A DNA stretch of 64,000 nt from FEN-1219 sp963817615 (GTDB taxonomy: Bacteria; Pseudomonadota; Gammaproteobacteria; Steroidobacterales; Rariloculaceae). The notes below the pieces were generated by a model, which saw only the letters and a list, made by a program, of their open reading frames with translations, had not been told where the DNA came from and searched no databases. Each line of letters starts with the position of its first letter. The first letter of the stretch is position 1. Made by a program: the position numbers and the translations under genes. Location: positions 1,922,001-1,986,000 of the forward strand of contig CAWFPH010000003.1 of NCBI GenBank assembly GCA_963817615.1, written 5' to 3'. Below are positions 27,968 through 38,132 of this stretch, in pieces.

Positions 27968-29323
27968 CTACCCAATCTCAGCTCGCGCCGTCTCGCTGCG
28001 CGAACTACCGCCGGTCTCAGTCGTCCACTGCAACATCGGCCGGACAACCCCGGGCATGTCTCCGGCCCACTCACCACGCGCGGTGTCGGCGCCCATGTGG
28101 TCCCGCACTCCGAACACGATCACCTGGGGCTCGTCGAATTGCACGGCTTTCGGACTTTGCGTGATCAACGCCGGTGTCACGAACAGCATTCCCGGCGCGA
28201 GGAAGTTGCCGGGTACCCAGGCCGTGGTCACGTACACGCCGGTCGCATACGGTCTTTGAGACCACACCGGATCCGTGTGATTTACGGCGAAAATCATCGC
28301 GCCCTCTTCGTTATATACCCAGTAATGGGGGAGCAGCTTGAAGCCGGGCTGCAAAACCTCGAACGTCATTTGCAGTCCAACGCTCTCGCGAATGTCAACG
28401 GAGGACACCGGCTTGTTGCCGCGATCGACTATGCGTACGGAGCGCAACCTTGCAACGTTGCCGCCCGGGGCGGTCGAGGGATCGTGCCATTCTCGGCTCG
28501 AAGCGCCACCCTCTCCGGCGTTTAGATAATGGCTGATGACCTGGTGCGCGGGACCGTCGATCTCGACCGTTCCTCCGGACAACAAGATAGCGCGGCTGCA
28601 AAGCATCGAGACGGCCGGCATATTGTGCGAGACGAAGAGAATGGTCCTGCCTTCGCGGCTCACGTCCTGCATCTTGTTGATGCACTTCTTCTGGAACGAG
28701 GCATCGCCTACTGCCAGAACCTCGTCGACTATGAGGATCTCGGGTTCCAGGTGAGCCGCTACGGCGAACGCAAGCCGAACGGCCATGCCGCTGGAATACC
28801 GCTTGACCGGTGTGTCGAGAAAGCGTTCTACGCCTGAAAAATCGACGATCTCGTCGAACTTGCGGCTCACCTCGGACTTGGTCATGCCGAGTATCGTGCC
28901 GTTCAAAAAGATGTTCTCGCGGCCGGTGAGCTCGGGATGGAACCCGGTTCCCACCTCTAGTAAGCTCGCCACGCGGCCATTGATATCGGCCCTGCCGTGC
29001 GTCGGCGGCGTGATCCTGGTCAATATCTTCAACAATGTGGATTTGCCTGCGCCGTTGCGCCCGATCAAACCCACGACCTCGCCGCGTTTCACGTCGAATG
29101 AGACGTCGCGCAGCGCCCAAATGACGTCGTCCGGATTCTCGGCTCCTTCCGGATCCACGTCATCGAAGCGGTATAGCGATCGGTAGCGGCGATAGTTGGT
29201 GAGCGGACTCCGAACGAAATCGAAGACGGTTCCGGCGAAGCTATCCTTCAAATTCTCCTTGATGCCGATCCGATAGACCTTGCTGAGGCCGGCCGCGCGC
29301 ACGGCAATATTCGAGTCCGTCAT
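27968..29323 (-). CDS. wzt: Wzt-type polysaccharide ABC transporter ATP-binding protein
   Basis: 451 residues, intact. ABC domain: Walker A GRNGAGKST (88-96), signature YSSGMAVRLAF (176-186) and Walker B EILIVDEVLAVGD (195-207), with the H-loop VSHN near 230. Residues from about 295 onward form an extra C-terminal domain (LRSVRIVDRGNKPVSSVDIR, WVYNEEGAMIFAVNHTD), the Wzt_C carbohydrate-binding fold that recognises modified chain ends. It couples ATP hydrolysis to export of a lipid-linked glycan through Wzm. The start is 22 nt after the wzm stop. The C-domain implies a specific terminal residue on the exported chain. Confidence 0.93.
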   Translation of the reverse strand: MTDSNIAVRAAGLSKVYRIGIKENLKDSFAGTVFDFVRSPLTNYRRYRSLYRFDDVDPEGAENPDDVIWALRDVSFDVKRGEVVGLIGRNGAGKSTLLKILTRITPPTHGRADINGRVASLLEVGTGFHPELTGRENIFLNGTILGMTKSEVSRKFDEIVDFSGVERFLDTPVKRYSSGMAVRLAFAVAAHLEPEILIVDEVLAVGDASFQKKCINKMQDVSREGRTILFVSHNMPAVSMLCSRAILLSGGTVEIDGPAHQVISHYLNAGEGGASSREWHDPSTAPGGNVARLRSVRIVDRGNKPVSSVDIRESVGLQMTFEVLQPGFKLLPHYWVYNEEGAMIFAVNHTDPVWSQRPYATGVYVTTAWVPGNFLAPGMLFVTPALITQSPKAVQFDEPQVIVFGVRDHMGADTARGEWAGDMPGVVRPMLQWTTETGGSSRSETARAEIG

Positions 29324-29345
29324 TTTTGATGGCGCCTTTACCGTG

Positions 29346-30173
29346 TCAGATGACGTCCACGAAGACGCGTTCCATGCGTCGGAAATAGACCGCGCCGGTC
29401 ACGGTCAAGAGCACTCCGACCCCGATTCCAGGGAGAATGAACGCCCAGGAAATTGGGCCGCCCAGCAAGCAAGCGCGGAAGCCTTCGACGACGGCCACGA
29501 GCGGATTCAGCGAATAGACGAGCCGGTAGGACTTTGGAATCGAAGAGGCACTGTAGAGAATCGGCGCCGTGTAGATCAGCAGCCGTATCACGAACTGCAT
29601 TGCGAATTTCACGTCCCGGAATCGAATGGCCAAAGCCGAAAGCCACAGACCGATCGCCGTCGGCACCGCCATCATCAGAACGACGAACAGCGGCAGCAGC
29701 ACGACGTTCGGTCCGGGAGCCACGCGGTAGTAGATCATCACGCCGGCCAACAGCAGCAGCGAGATCGCGAAGTCGACCAATTTCGCCGCGATCGGCGTCA
29801 GCGGATAGATGATCCGCGGAAAGTACACCTTCGCGAGCATGCTCTGCCCGGCCACCAAGCTCTGACTGGACAACGTCATCGCCTCGGACATATAGGTCCA
29901 TGGGATGATCGCGACCGTCGAGAACAGCATGTAAGGCGTGCCATTGGTCGGCACACCGGCAACCCGGCCGAATATCAACGTGAACAGGATGATCTGCACG
30001 GCCGGGTTCAAGATCGCCCACGCGAAGCCGAGCACGGTTTGCGCGTACAGGACCTTCACGTCCCGCAGCACCAGGAAGTAAAACAGATCCTTGTAACGCT
30101 TGAGCTCGGCGAAATCGAAAGCTTCGAATCCGGAAGCAGGCTTTATTACGATGGTCGGTAGTTGTTGAGCCAC
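29346..30173 (-). CDS. wzm: Wzm-type polysaccharide ABC-2 permease
   Basis: Intact 275-residue inner-membrane permease with six hydrophobic segments. Landmarks: ELKRYKDLFYFLVLRDVKVL (cytoplasmic coupling region), LGFAWAILNPAVQIILFTLI, FGRVAGVPTNGTPYMLFSTV and YSLNPLVAVVEGFRACLLGG. It forms the channel half of the Wzm/Wzt exporter. It appears to be the first gene of the minus-strand operon running from 30173 down to 20610. Confidence 0.92.
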   Translation of the reverse strand: MAQQLPTIVIKPASGFEAFDFAELKRYKDLFYFLVLRDVKVLYAQTVLGFAWAILNPAVQIILFTLIFGRVAGVPTNGTPYMLFSTVAIIPWTYMSEAMTLSSQSLVAGQSMLAKVYFPRIIYPLTPIAAKLVDFAISLLLLAGVMIYYRVAPGPNVVLLPLFVVLMMAVPTAIGLWLSALAIRFRDVKFAMQFVIRLLIYTAPILYSASSIPKSYRLVYSLNPLVAVVEGFRACLLGGPISWAFILPGIGVGVLLTVTGAVYFRRMERVFVDVI

Positions 30174-30495
30174 TGACTGAGTCCAAACAGTATTGCGAGC
30201 GACCGCCCCAATGAGGTCTGGACCAAGACGGGCTCGGCACGGGGTTCGAGGATAGCCTGTCCACTGCGTAAAGTGGCGTGTTAGATCTCACATTAGTCCT
30301 TCCGTGCGCGCGGCAGTGCGCCGCGACCATCGAGCGGTCGCTCGATCGCCCTCCTGGCGCTGAGCCCGATTGCGGGATTCGTGATGCCGGGCTTGGCGGC
30401 CACGGCAGCATTCCCCTAGTCTATGTGAGCCGCTGAAACCGAAGCAATCGCCGAGCACCCTGGCCGCGCGATTTACCCGAAACTACGAGGACCGC
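30174..30495. other. intergenic region between divergent operons
   Basis: About 320 nt between wzm (minus) and the next plus-strand gene. No coding remnant or RNA gene was recognised; promoters for both operons are expected here, but none is clear enough to mark. Confidence 0.3.
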
Positions 30496-31435
30496 GTGAT
30501 TCGCGCATCCGCACGGCGCCTCAAGCGCGCGTTGAAAAGCAGACTCGCCCGGCGCACGAGCCGCACGCGCCTCCCGACGGGTACGCAGCACGAATGGTCG
30601 ATCGGAATCTACGAGGGCGCCTCGCCTCTCTCGCTCACGCCGTGCCCGGCGGATCAACCCCGTGCTCACGCGCGACGACGTGAGCGACGTGCCGGCGGCT
30701 TTCGTGGCCGATCCCTTCATGGTAGAGGCCGAAGGCCGCTGGCACATGTTCTTCGAGGTGTTGAACGCACACACTCGCAAAGGGGAGATCGGGCTCGCGA
30801 CCAGCCGAGACGGGCTCGAAATGGTCGTACCGAAAGATCGTCGTTGCCGAGCCCTTTCACCTGTCGTACCCATACGTCTTTCGATGGAACCAGTCCTATT
30901 ACATGATCCCGGAAAGCCACCAGGACCGCTCCGTGCGGCTCTACGAAGCGACGGCGTTCCCGCACGAATGGGCGTTATCGGCCCGTCTATTGACCGGCCA
31001 GAGCTTCGCCGACACGTCCGTGCTCCGCCATGCGGATCGGTGGTGGCTGTTCACCGCGACGAGTCCGGGCGATCGGCATGACACGCTGCGCCTGTATTCG
31101 GCCGAGGAGCTGGGCGGGCCCTGGCTCGAGCATCCTCGGAGCCCAATCGTCAGCGGCAATCCTCATACCGCTCGACCGGCCGGCCGAGTCATAGCGGCGG
31201 GCGACAAGTTATTCAGATTCACGCAGGACTGCTATCCGGTTTACGGACTCGAGGTCCGAGCATTCGAGATCACCGAGCTCACGACCACGGCCTATCGCGA
31301 GCAAGAAGCCTCCGATTCGCCGCTGCTGAAGGCCGCCGGTGTAGGCTGGAACGCTTCCGGCATGCATCACGTGGACCTGCACCAGATCGGCCGGCGCGTT
31401 GGCGCGCGTGCGTCGACGGCTGGATCGGCGTTTGA
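30496..31435 (+). CDS. glucosamine-inositolphosphorylceramide-transferase-like protein (N-terminal beta-propeller), frameshifted
   Basis: Starts at GTG 30496 (IRASARRLKRALKSRLARR). The repaired reading shows DVPAAFVADPFMVEAEGRWH, MFFEVLNAHTRKGEIGLATS, VVAEPFHLSYPYVFRWNQSY, YMIPESHQDRSVRLYEATAF, DTSVLRHADRWWLFTATSPG and HTARPAGRVIAAGDKLFRFT. This is the five-bladed, glycosidase-like fold found in glucosamine inositolphosphorylceramide transferase-like proteins of glycan clusters. Frame changes lie near 30645, 30835 and 31390; after the last it reads RWRACVDGWIGV and stops at 31435. Its role is probably sugar transfer, inferred from the family name and neighbours. Confidence 0.65.
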
Positions 31436-31455
31436 CTCGCCCTCGGAGAATCGCC

Positions 31456-32707
31456 TTGCGTAACCCGTTGCCGCCTCGAGTCAAGCGCCGAATCCACAAC
31501 ACCACGCCCTACTACTACCTCACCGCACTGCAGACCAGCCTGCGTTCCGCGTCGGCTCTCGATCGCAGATTCGTCTCGCTCAAGCCGGACGGCGGCAGCG
31601 CCGGTCGAGTTCTGCTGTCGTACATCAACGACCCGTTTTTTCTGAAGCCGGGCGAGCCCGTTCCGATCGGCCATACGCATTTCTGGGAATCGCGAGAGAT
31701 CGCCAACACGTTCCTCGAGCTCGGCTACGAGGTCGACGTGATTCGCTATTCCAACCGCAGCTTCGTGCCCCAAAAGGACTATTCGCTGCTGATCGATTCG
31801 CGCTTCAATCTCGAACGACTGTCGGGGCTGCTGAATTCCGATTGCCTGCGAATCATGCACGCCGACGCGGCCCACTGCCTGTTCCACAACGCCGCCGAGG
31901 CTCGCCGCTTGCTCGAGCTGCAACAGCGCCGAGGCGTCACACTCCGACCGCAGCGCGTCATGGCGCACAATCTCGGCATCGAGCACGCCCATTGCCTGAC
32001 CATACTGGGCAACCGCTTCACGATCGATACGTACGGCTACGCCGACAAGCCGACGTACCGCGTACCCGTCTCCACCCCCGTGCTCTACCCCTGGCCCCGC
32101 GACAAGGACTTCGACCGCGTGCGGAAGAGCTACATGTGGTTCGGCAGCGGCGGCTTCGTTCACAAGGGGCTCGATCTCGTGCTGGAAGCGTTCGCCGGAA
32201 TGCCCGACTACCACCTGACGATCTGCGGCCCGATCGCAAACCCGCTCGAACGCGACTTCGTCGATGCGTTTCGCAAGGAGCTGTACGAGACGCCGAACAT
32301 TCACACCGTGGGCTGGACCGACATCAGCTCGCCGGAATTCGTGCGCCTAGCCAATGGCTGCGCCGGCTTGGTGTATCCGTCCTGCTCGGAGGGCGGCGGC
32401 GCCAGCGTCCTCTCGTGCATGCACGCGGGCATGATTCCGCTCGTGAGCTACGAGTCGAGCGTCGACATCGAGCCCGCGTACGGGGCCGTGCTCGAAAACT
32501 GCTCCGTCGACACGATCCGCAGCTCCGTCAGAGCCGTCTCCGAGCTGCTCGTCCGACACGCTCACACACATGGCACGCGCGTCTTGGGAATTCGCGCGCG
32601 CGAGCCATACAAAGGAGCGTTTCGCGGCCGAGTACAGAAAAGTCGCGAACGAGCTGGTTGCGGCGCGCGACAGGCTACGCGCGGCGCCGCAGGTCCGAAC
32701 ACCCTAG
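31456..32707 (+). CDS. GT-B glycosyltransferase, one frameshift near the 3' end
   Basis: The best start is TTG 31456, eight bases after a GGAG box (RNPLPPRVKRRIHNTTPYYY); the frame is open upstream to 31399. N-domain: LSYINDPFFLKPGEPVPIGH, THFWESREIANTFLELGYEV, LIDSRFNLERLSGLL. C-domain: SYMWFGSGGFVHKGLDLVLE, YHLTICGPIANPLERDFVDA, NGCAGLVYPSCSEGGGASVL. Near 32565 the frame shifts to HMARASWEFARASHTKERFA and ends at TAG 32707 rather than running on to 32838. Its TAG and the minus-strand stop of the next gene share the palindrome CTAG. Confidence 0.78.
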
Positions 32708-34009
32708 CTTCGCTCGAGCAGCAACCCGGCGGCCACGAGCTCGTCCGCGGCGGATCTGATCGAAGCGAACGGCAGGCCGGAACGCGCCGCAATGTCGAGC
32801 AGCGAATGCTCGCCGTCCGACTGATTCAGCACCCATAGGATCGCCCACTCGCGGTCGGGCAGCCGCTTGCCCCCGGTCAGACGATAGAGTCCGCGCTTTC
32901 CGAGCTGCGGCTCGCACTTCGGAGACTGGTTGACGTAGACGCCGTCGTGGTCGAGCACGTCGAAAATGGCACGAACCGCCTGATACGAATCGGCCAGCGA
33001 TTCGCGCGTGACGAAATCGAGGTCGTCTGCCGAGCTGTGATACTCCGGATATTCGCCGTTCGGCGTGCGGGTCAGGCGTCCCATCGGGAGGTCGAAGCCC
33101 GGCGAGCAGAACTGCCGTTCGTCGTAGCCGTATGGCGAGAAGGAATCACCTTCGACCGCGCACTGCGCGACTGCAGGACGTGCGCGGCGGCGCGGTCGAT
33201 AGCGGCGGTTTCCCGACGACTCCGCTTGTAGTGAGCGGCCCCCGGTCGCCGAGCAACGCAAGCACCAATCCGTGATCGACCCGACTCACGTTTTGCTCGT
33301 TGATGCTGAGCCAGCAGATCGAGCCGATCGTGCCCGGACCCCATACGAACCGGTAGCTGTGCTTCCTTTTTTCGGCCGCCACGGAAGCGGCCAAATAGGC
33401 GCTGACGGCGAGGCCGCTCAGGTTGTCGTTGCAAAGCGATGGATGACACAGGTGAGAAAAGATCAGGATCTCGCGTTCGCTCTCGCCCGGCACGAAAAAC
33501 TCGCCGTACGACAGCGAGCCGGGCTCGAGCGTCGAATCGATGACGACCTCGTAGTCGCCCTCGCGCAGCGTCTCCAAGACGCGGTGCGGCAGGCAGAACC
33601 CCCAATCCTCGCGGTAGTACGACGTGCGATAGGGAATCCAGTCCGGGTGCTCGGGCAGCGAGAACAAATGCGGGCGAAGCTCGGCCAGGCCGAGCTTCGC
33701 CCGCACCGGCACGCTATAGCTCATCACATGCAGGTTGTGGTCGGCGAAGTCCACGATCTTGCGGCCGTCCGGCCCGCGCAGATACGCGCCGCGTATGTTC
33801 CATTCCTTCGGCACGACCCAGTCGAACACGGGCGTGCCGCTCGGGACCTCGTGGACCTCGAGCGGGACGAGCTGCGCGAGCGCGCCCAGAGTCTCTCTGG
33901 CTCCCGCGCCGGTGATGCTCCGGCAGATCGGATAAAGATCCGCCACGAGGCGATAGAGCCGCTCGCCGATGCCCTCCGCACCTGCCGGGTCCTGCGAAAC
34001 GGCGCTCAT
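32704..34009 (-). CDS. DUF4910-type aminopeptidase-like protein, frameshifted
   Basis: ATG 34009. Repaired length is about 430 residues, as usual for the family. Landmarks: LYRLVADLYPICRSITGAGA, VFDWVVPKEWNIRGAYLRGP, SYYREDWGFCLPHRVLETL, IFSHLCHPSLCNDNLSGLAV (metal-binding H and D), ERQFCSPGFDLPMGRL and YPEYHSSADDLDFVTRESLA. The C-terminal part resembles a winged-helix tail (WVLNQSDGEHSLLDIAARSG). Two frame changes, near 33240 and 33150. Members are M28-peptidase-like but repeatedly occur in nucleotide-sugar clusters next to C-methyltransferases, as here; the real substrate is unclear. Convergent with the upstream GT. Confidence 0.72.
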
Positions 34010-34018
34010 CGTCGCCGG

Positions 34019-35277
34019 CTACTCGATCACACCGAGATCGGGAATCGGCACTATCCACTTGCCGCCCCAGGAGCGGATGTAGGAAGTCTGCGCCACGATT
34101 TCGGCTTTGAGGTTCCACGGCAGAATCAGCAGATAGTCCGGCTTCGTTTCCTCGATTTTTTCCGGCGGCAGAATGGGAATGTGCGTGCCCGGCGTGTACT
34201 TGCCCTGCTTGTACGGATTCCGGTCGACCGTGAAGTCCAGGAAGTCGGTGCGGATGCCGCAATAGTTCAGCAGCGTGTTGCCCTTGCCAGGCGCGCCGTA
34301 GCCCGCGATCGATTTGCCGGCGCCTTCGCTTCGATGAGGAACTCCAGGAGCTCCCGCTTGTTCTCCTTGACCTGCTCGGTGAAGCGTCATAGGGCTCGAG
34401 CCGGGTGAGACCGTACGGCGATTCTCGCATTAGCGCATGCACGGCCTGGCCGAGGGCTTCGTCGAATCTCGGCGTGCCGGGCGTAGATACGCAGCGAGCC
34501 GCCGTGCGTCGGCAGATCTCTTGCACGTCGAACAGCGTGAGCCCGTGGGCAGCGAAGACTTTCTCCACGGTGGCAAACGAGAAATACCAGAAGTGCTCGT
34601 GATAGATCGTGTCGAACTGGTTGTCCTGCATCAGCCGCATGAGGTGCGGGAATTCCATCGTCATGACGCCCCTGGCGCCAGCAGGATTCAGCCCCGCACG
34701 AAATCATTGAGAACGGCGCATGAGCGAGCACGTTGTTGCCGATGATCAGATCGGGCTGCCGGTACTTGGCTGCGAGCGTGCGTGGCGTTTCGCTGCCAAA
34801 GAACTTCACTTCGCGTCCGCATGCCTTTCTCGATAGCCACCTTCGCCACGTTCGCTGCGGGCTCGATGCCGAGACGGGAACGCCTTCTTGCACGAAGTGC
34901 TGCAGCAGATAGCCGTCGTTGCTCGCGATCTCCATGACGAGGCTGTTCGCGCCAAGGCCGAACCGCGCGAAATGGCCTCCACATACTGGCGAGCATGCTC
35001 GATCCAGGAGTCGGAATACGAGGAGAAGTACGCATACTCCTCGAAGAGTCGCTCGGCGAGACGAACTCGTCGAGCTGGACCAGAAAGCATTGCTCGCAGA
35101 CCAACGCATGCAGCGGATAGAACGGCTCCATCTGGTTGAGGTGTTCCTGCTTGATGTGCGTCTGACACAGCGGCGACATGCCCAGATCGATGAACGTTCG
35201 CAGCGCGGCCGAACCGCAGAACCTGCACTTAGCCCGCGCGGCGCCTGCTGCGGCGCGTCACGTCCCTGCTCGACCAT
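34019..35277 (-). CDS. sugar C-methyltransferase (Zn-binding N-terminus + Methyltransf_14), frameshifted
   Basis: Repaired, this is a three-part NDP-sugar C-methyltransferase of about 410 residues. N-terminal zinc-binding domain: CRFCGSAALRTFIDLGMSP and LHALVCEQCFLVQLDEFV. SAM domain: SLVMEIASNDGYLLQHFVQE and PDLIIGNNVLAHAPF. Middle: FDTIYHEHFWYFSFATVEKV. C-terminal domain: GYGAPGKGNTLLNYCGI, FTVDRNPYKQGKYTPGTHIP and GGKWIVPIPDLGVIE. Frame changes occur near 35250, 35060, 34860, 34690, 34380 and 34330. TylC3/NovU relatives methylate C3 of 4-keto-6-deoxy sugars, which fits the rfbF/rfbC neighbours. Start ATG 35277 is tentative because no in-frame start precedes the zinc domain. Confidence 0.7.
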
Positions 35278-35364
35278 CACTGTGCTGGACCCCTTCATCG
35301 CCTGTCTCCCTGTCGGCTTGGAACGACGTCCGTTGTCTGCGTCGTTCGACGTTCAACACCATCA

Positions 35365-35898
35365 TCACTGTACCGAAAAATCCGGCCACGCCGCATCCTT
35401 CGGCGCCAGCGTGGACACCTCTATCGGCCATTCGATACCGAAGCTCGGATCGTTGTAGCGCGCGCCGGATTGTAGCTCGCGGACGTAGAACTCCGACATC
35501 AGATACGAGACCTCCGTGTCGTTCGCGAGCGTTTGGAAGCCATGCGCAAACCCTTCGGGCACGAACAACATGCGGCCGTTGCTGTCGCTGAGCTCCACCC
35601 CCAACCACTTCAGGTACGTGGGCGAATCCGTTCGAAGATCGACCACGACGTCGAACAGCGATCCGCGGGAGCAGCGCACGAGCTTGGCCTCCGCTTTGGG
35701 AGCGCGCTGCCAGTGCATGCCGCGGACGGTGCCCTTCAGGCGGTTGCGCGAGATATTCGCTTGAACGAACGTGCCGTGTAGACCGTGCTCCTCGAACTCC
35801 CGCCGGCACCAGGTGCGCGCGAAAGAGCCGCGCTCATCGCCAATAGGCTCGACCTCGACGCACACCAACCCGGCGAAACGTGTCTGGACGAATTCCAT
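35365..35898 (-). CDS. dTDP-4-dehydrorhamnose 3,5-epimerase-like protein (RfbC family)
   Basis: Intact, 177 residues from ATG 35898. A longer frame upstream overlaps rfbF and is rejected as an extension. Cupin-fold epimerase: GDERGSFARTWCRREFEEHG, NISRNRLKGTVRGMHWQ (catalytic His62), KLVRCSRGSLFDVVVDLRTD, MLFVPEGFAHGFQTLANDTE. It epimerises C3 and/or C5 of a 4-keto-6-deoxy nucleotide sugar. Beside rfbF and the C-methyltransferase the substrate is more likely a CDP-sugar than dTDP-rhamnose; rfbA, rfbB and rfbD are not in the window. Confidence 0.88.
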   Translation of the reverse strand: MEFVQTRFAGLVCVEVEPIGDERGSFARTWCRREFEEHGLHGTFVQANISRNRLKGTVRGMHWQRAPKAEAKLVRCSRGSLFDVVVDLRTDSPTYLKWLGVELSDSNGRMLFVPEGFAHGFQTLANDTEVSYLMSEFYVRELQSGARYNDPSFGIEWPIEVSTLAPKDAAWPDFSVQ

Positions 35899-35926
35899 GG
35901 ATGTCGAGCGCCGCGAACAACGACGG

Positions 35927-36712
35927 TCACCACACTTTCCACGGAGCCTTGCCCTTCGACCAGAGGTCTTCCAAAACCATCTTGTCGCGCAGCGTATCCA
36001 TGGGATGCCAGAACTGAGGGTGCCTGAAAGCACACAGCTCGCCGTCGCGCGCCAACCGCTCCAGGGGCTCTTTCTCCCAGACGGTCGAGTCGGCATCGAT
36101 GTAACGAACAACCTGGGGATCCAGGAAAGAACCCCCCATTGACCCATGCGCCGTCACCCGTGGGTTTCGATGGAAGCGGGCGACCATGTCCGATTCGGCC
36201 GCCATCGTAAATGCGCCGAATCGGCCGGGCACCTGCACGGCGGTCATGGTGGCAAGCTTCCCGTGCTTCTTGTGAAATTCGATCTGCGCGCTGATGTCGA
36301 TGTCGCCGACTCCGTCGCCGTACGTGAAGCAGAACGGATCGCCGTTCAAGAGATGTGCGACGCGCTTCAAGCGCCCGCCCGTCATCGTTGCATCACCCGT
36401 GTCGACCAACGTGACGCGCCAAGGCTCCGAGGACCTCCCTTGGTGATATTCGATCTCGCGCGTGGTCAGATCGACCGTGATATCGGTCGTATGGGTGAAG
36501 TAGCTGCAGAAATAGTCCTTGATGTAGTACGACTTGTAGCCGCAACAGACGATGAAGTCATTGATTCCGTAGGCGGAATAGATCTTCATGATGTGCCACA
36601 GGATCGGACGATCGCCGATCTCGACCATCGGCTTCGGGCGAACCGCGGTTTCCTCGGAGAGCCGTGTGCCGAAACCACCCGCCAATATTACGCATTGCAT
36701 CTTCGAAGACAC
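35927..36712 (-). CDS. rfbF: glucose-1-phosphate cytidylyltransferase
   Basis: Intact, 261 residues. Nucleotidyltransferase signature near the N-terminus: VILAGGFGTRLSEETAVRPK PMVEIGDRPI, followed by WHIMKIYSAYGINDFIVCCG and YKSYYIKDYF. Also FTYGDGVGDIDISAQIEFH and QFWHPMDTLRDKMVLEDLW near the end. It makes CDP-glucose from glucose-1-phosphate and CTP, opening CDP-6-deoxysugar synthesis (abequose, tyvelose or branched sugars). The dedicated CDP-glucose 4,6-dehydratase (RfbG) was not recognised here. Ends 28 nt before the epimerase start; same operon. Confidence 0.92.
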   Translation of the reverse strand: MSSKMQCVILAGGFGTRLSEETAVRPKPMVEIGDRPILWHIMKIYSAYGINDFIVCCGYKSYYIKDYFCSYFTHTTDITVDLTTREIEYHQGRSSEPWRVTLVDTGDATMTGGRLKRVAHLLNGDPFCFTYGDGVGDIDISAQIEFHKKHGKLATMTAVQVPGRFGAFTMAAESDMVARFHRNPRVTAHGSMGGSFLDPQVVRYIDADSTVWEKEPLERLARDGELCAFRHPQFWHPMDTLRDKMVLEDLWSKGKAPWKVW

Positions 36713-36737
36713 TGCGGCTGCTCCTCGGGACCCTTCC

Positions 36738-37784
36738 TCAGCCCTGCACCCAGTAAAGCGACTCGTCGACGGCGCCGCGCTCCCTGAGACGCGAGAGCAC
36801 CTTCAATCGAATCAGATCCGACTCGCGGAAGCGCGAGTCGGAAAAGGCGATGCCCTGTAGCCCTTCCTTGAGACCGGCGATCGAGGAATCGAGCTTGTGC
36901 GCCGGCAAGTGCTCCGGAGCAAGCTCTTTGTAGAGGCTGAAATCGACTTGATAGGACCGGCGGTCCGGAGGCGCGTCCTTGTTGATCGAAACGGTCGTCC
37001 CGGGTATCGCACGCGCGACGGCCTCAGCAAGATCGCGGACCTGGTAGTTGCACTCATTGCGGCCGACGTTGATTGCGAGAAAAGGCCGGCCGTCAACAGG
37101 CCGCTGCGCGGCCCACTCGATCGCGAGCGCCATGTCTCGAACGTCGATCAACGGGCGCCACGGCGTGCCGTCGCTCAACACCTCGATTTTGCCCGTCGCG
37201 ATCGCAGACGCCACGAAATCGTTGAGGACGAGGTCGAGCCGCAGACGCGGGCTGAAACCGCAGGCCGTCGGAAATCGTAGGCTAGTGACGACGACATCGT
37301 CGGTCGCAAGAGGCGCGAGGTCTTTCTCCGTGTCGATCTTCGAGTGAGCGTAAGCAGTGAGCGGATTGACGGGCGCTTGCTCGTTGCGTGCGCCGCCCTC
37401 GGCGAAACCGTATACGCTGCATGAGGAAGCAAAGACGACTCGCTTGACTCCGGCGTCGATCGCGAGCTTGGCAATATGCGCGCAGGCCCGGCGGTTCACC
37501 TCAGCGGTAACTTTCTCGAATGCCTTCCCCATCGGATCGTTCGAGATCGCCGCGAGCAAGACCAGCACGTCGACGCCTTCGAGAATGGATTCGTCGATGC
37601 GGCGCACATCGCCGAAGTGCTGAACATCGAGACACGCCTCCGGAAACCGATCGCGGCTCGTAAGGCACTGCCCGAAGAAGCAAGTATCGAGCCCCGAGAG
37701 TGTGGCGTTCGGATACCTGTTGCGTAGATGACGTGCCACTACAGGGCCGACATACCCCATGTTACCTGTGATCAGGAAATGCAT
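36738..37784 (-). CDS. NAD-dependent epimerase/dehydratase (extended SDR)
   Basis: Intact, 348 residues. Rossmann motif MHFLITGNMGYVGPVVARHL (TGxxGxxG form), NAG-like LLAAISNDPMGKAFEKVTAE, the catalytic S-Y-K set in VFASSCSVYGFAEGG and AYAHSKIDTEK, and substrate-side WRPLIDVRDMALAIEWAAQ. First gene of the rfbF/epimerase/C-methyltransferase minus-strand operon, so it acts on the CDP-activated sugar, perhaps as 4-ketoreductase or as dehydratase. I cannot choose between these from sequence. Confidence 0.85.
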   Translation of the reverse strand: MHFLITGNMGYVGPVVARHLRNRYPNATLSGLDTCFFGQCLTSRDRFPEACLDVQHFGDVRRIDESILEGVDVLVLLAAISNDPMGKAFEKVTAEVNRRACAHIAKLAIDAGVKRVVFASSCSVYGFAEGGARNEQAPVNPLTAYAHSKIDTEKDLAPLATDDVVVTSLRFPTACGFSPRLRLDLVLNDFVASAIATGKIEVLSDGTPWRPLIDVRDMALAIEWAAQRPVDGRPFLAINVGRNECNYQVRDLAEAVARAIPGTTVSINKDAPPDRRSYQVDFSLYKELAPEHLPAHKLDSSIAGLKEGLQGIAFSDSRFRESDLIRLKVLSRLRERGAVDESLYWVQG

Positions 37785-38132
37785 TCATGTCCCTTTTTTT
37801 GCTTGGTGTGCGTCTGCAGGCCGACGTGGTTCGCGGCGCGGGCGATCTTGACCGAATCAGACGCACGAAAACAGCGACTCGCTCGGAAAAATCGCACGAC
37901 CTCGCTCTCGGAATGGACGCCGACGCTCCGCCGCGGCAACGCGCGCATTGCGGCCGCGGGCTGAATTGCGGAGATTATGGTAAAACGATCGGCGCCGACG
38001 TGCGACACCCGCCGAACGCTGACCCCCGGTGCGCCAAACGTTGTACTCTAACGCTTTTTCGGTCCACGGGGCGGGTTCGGGGAACAGACAGAGGACCGAA
38101 ACGTACGGCGTCTCCAGGGCAATCTACGCTGA

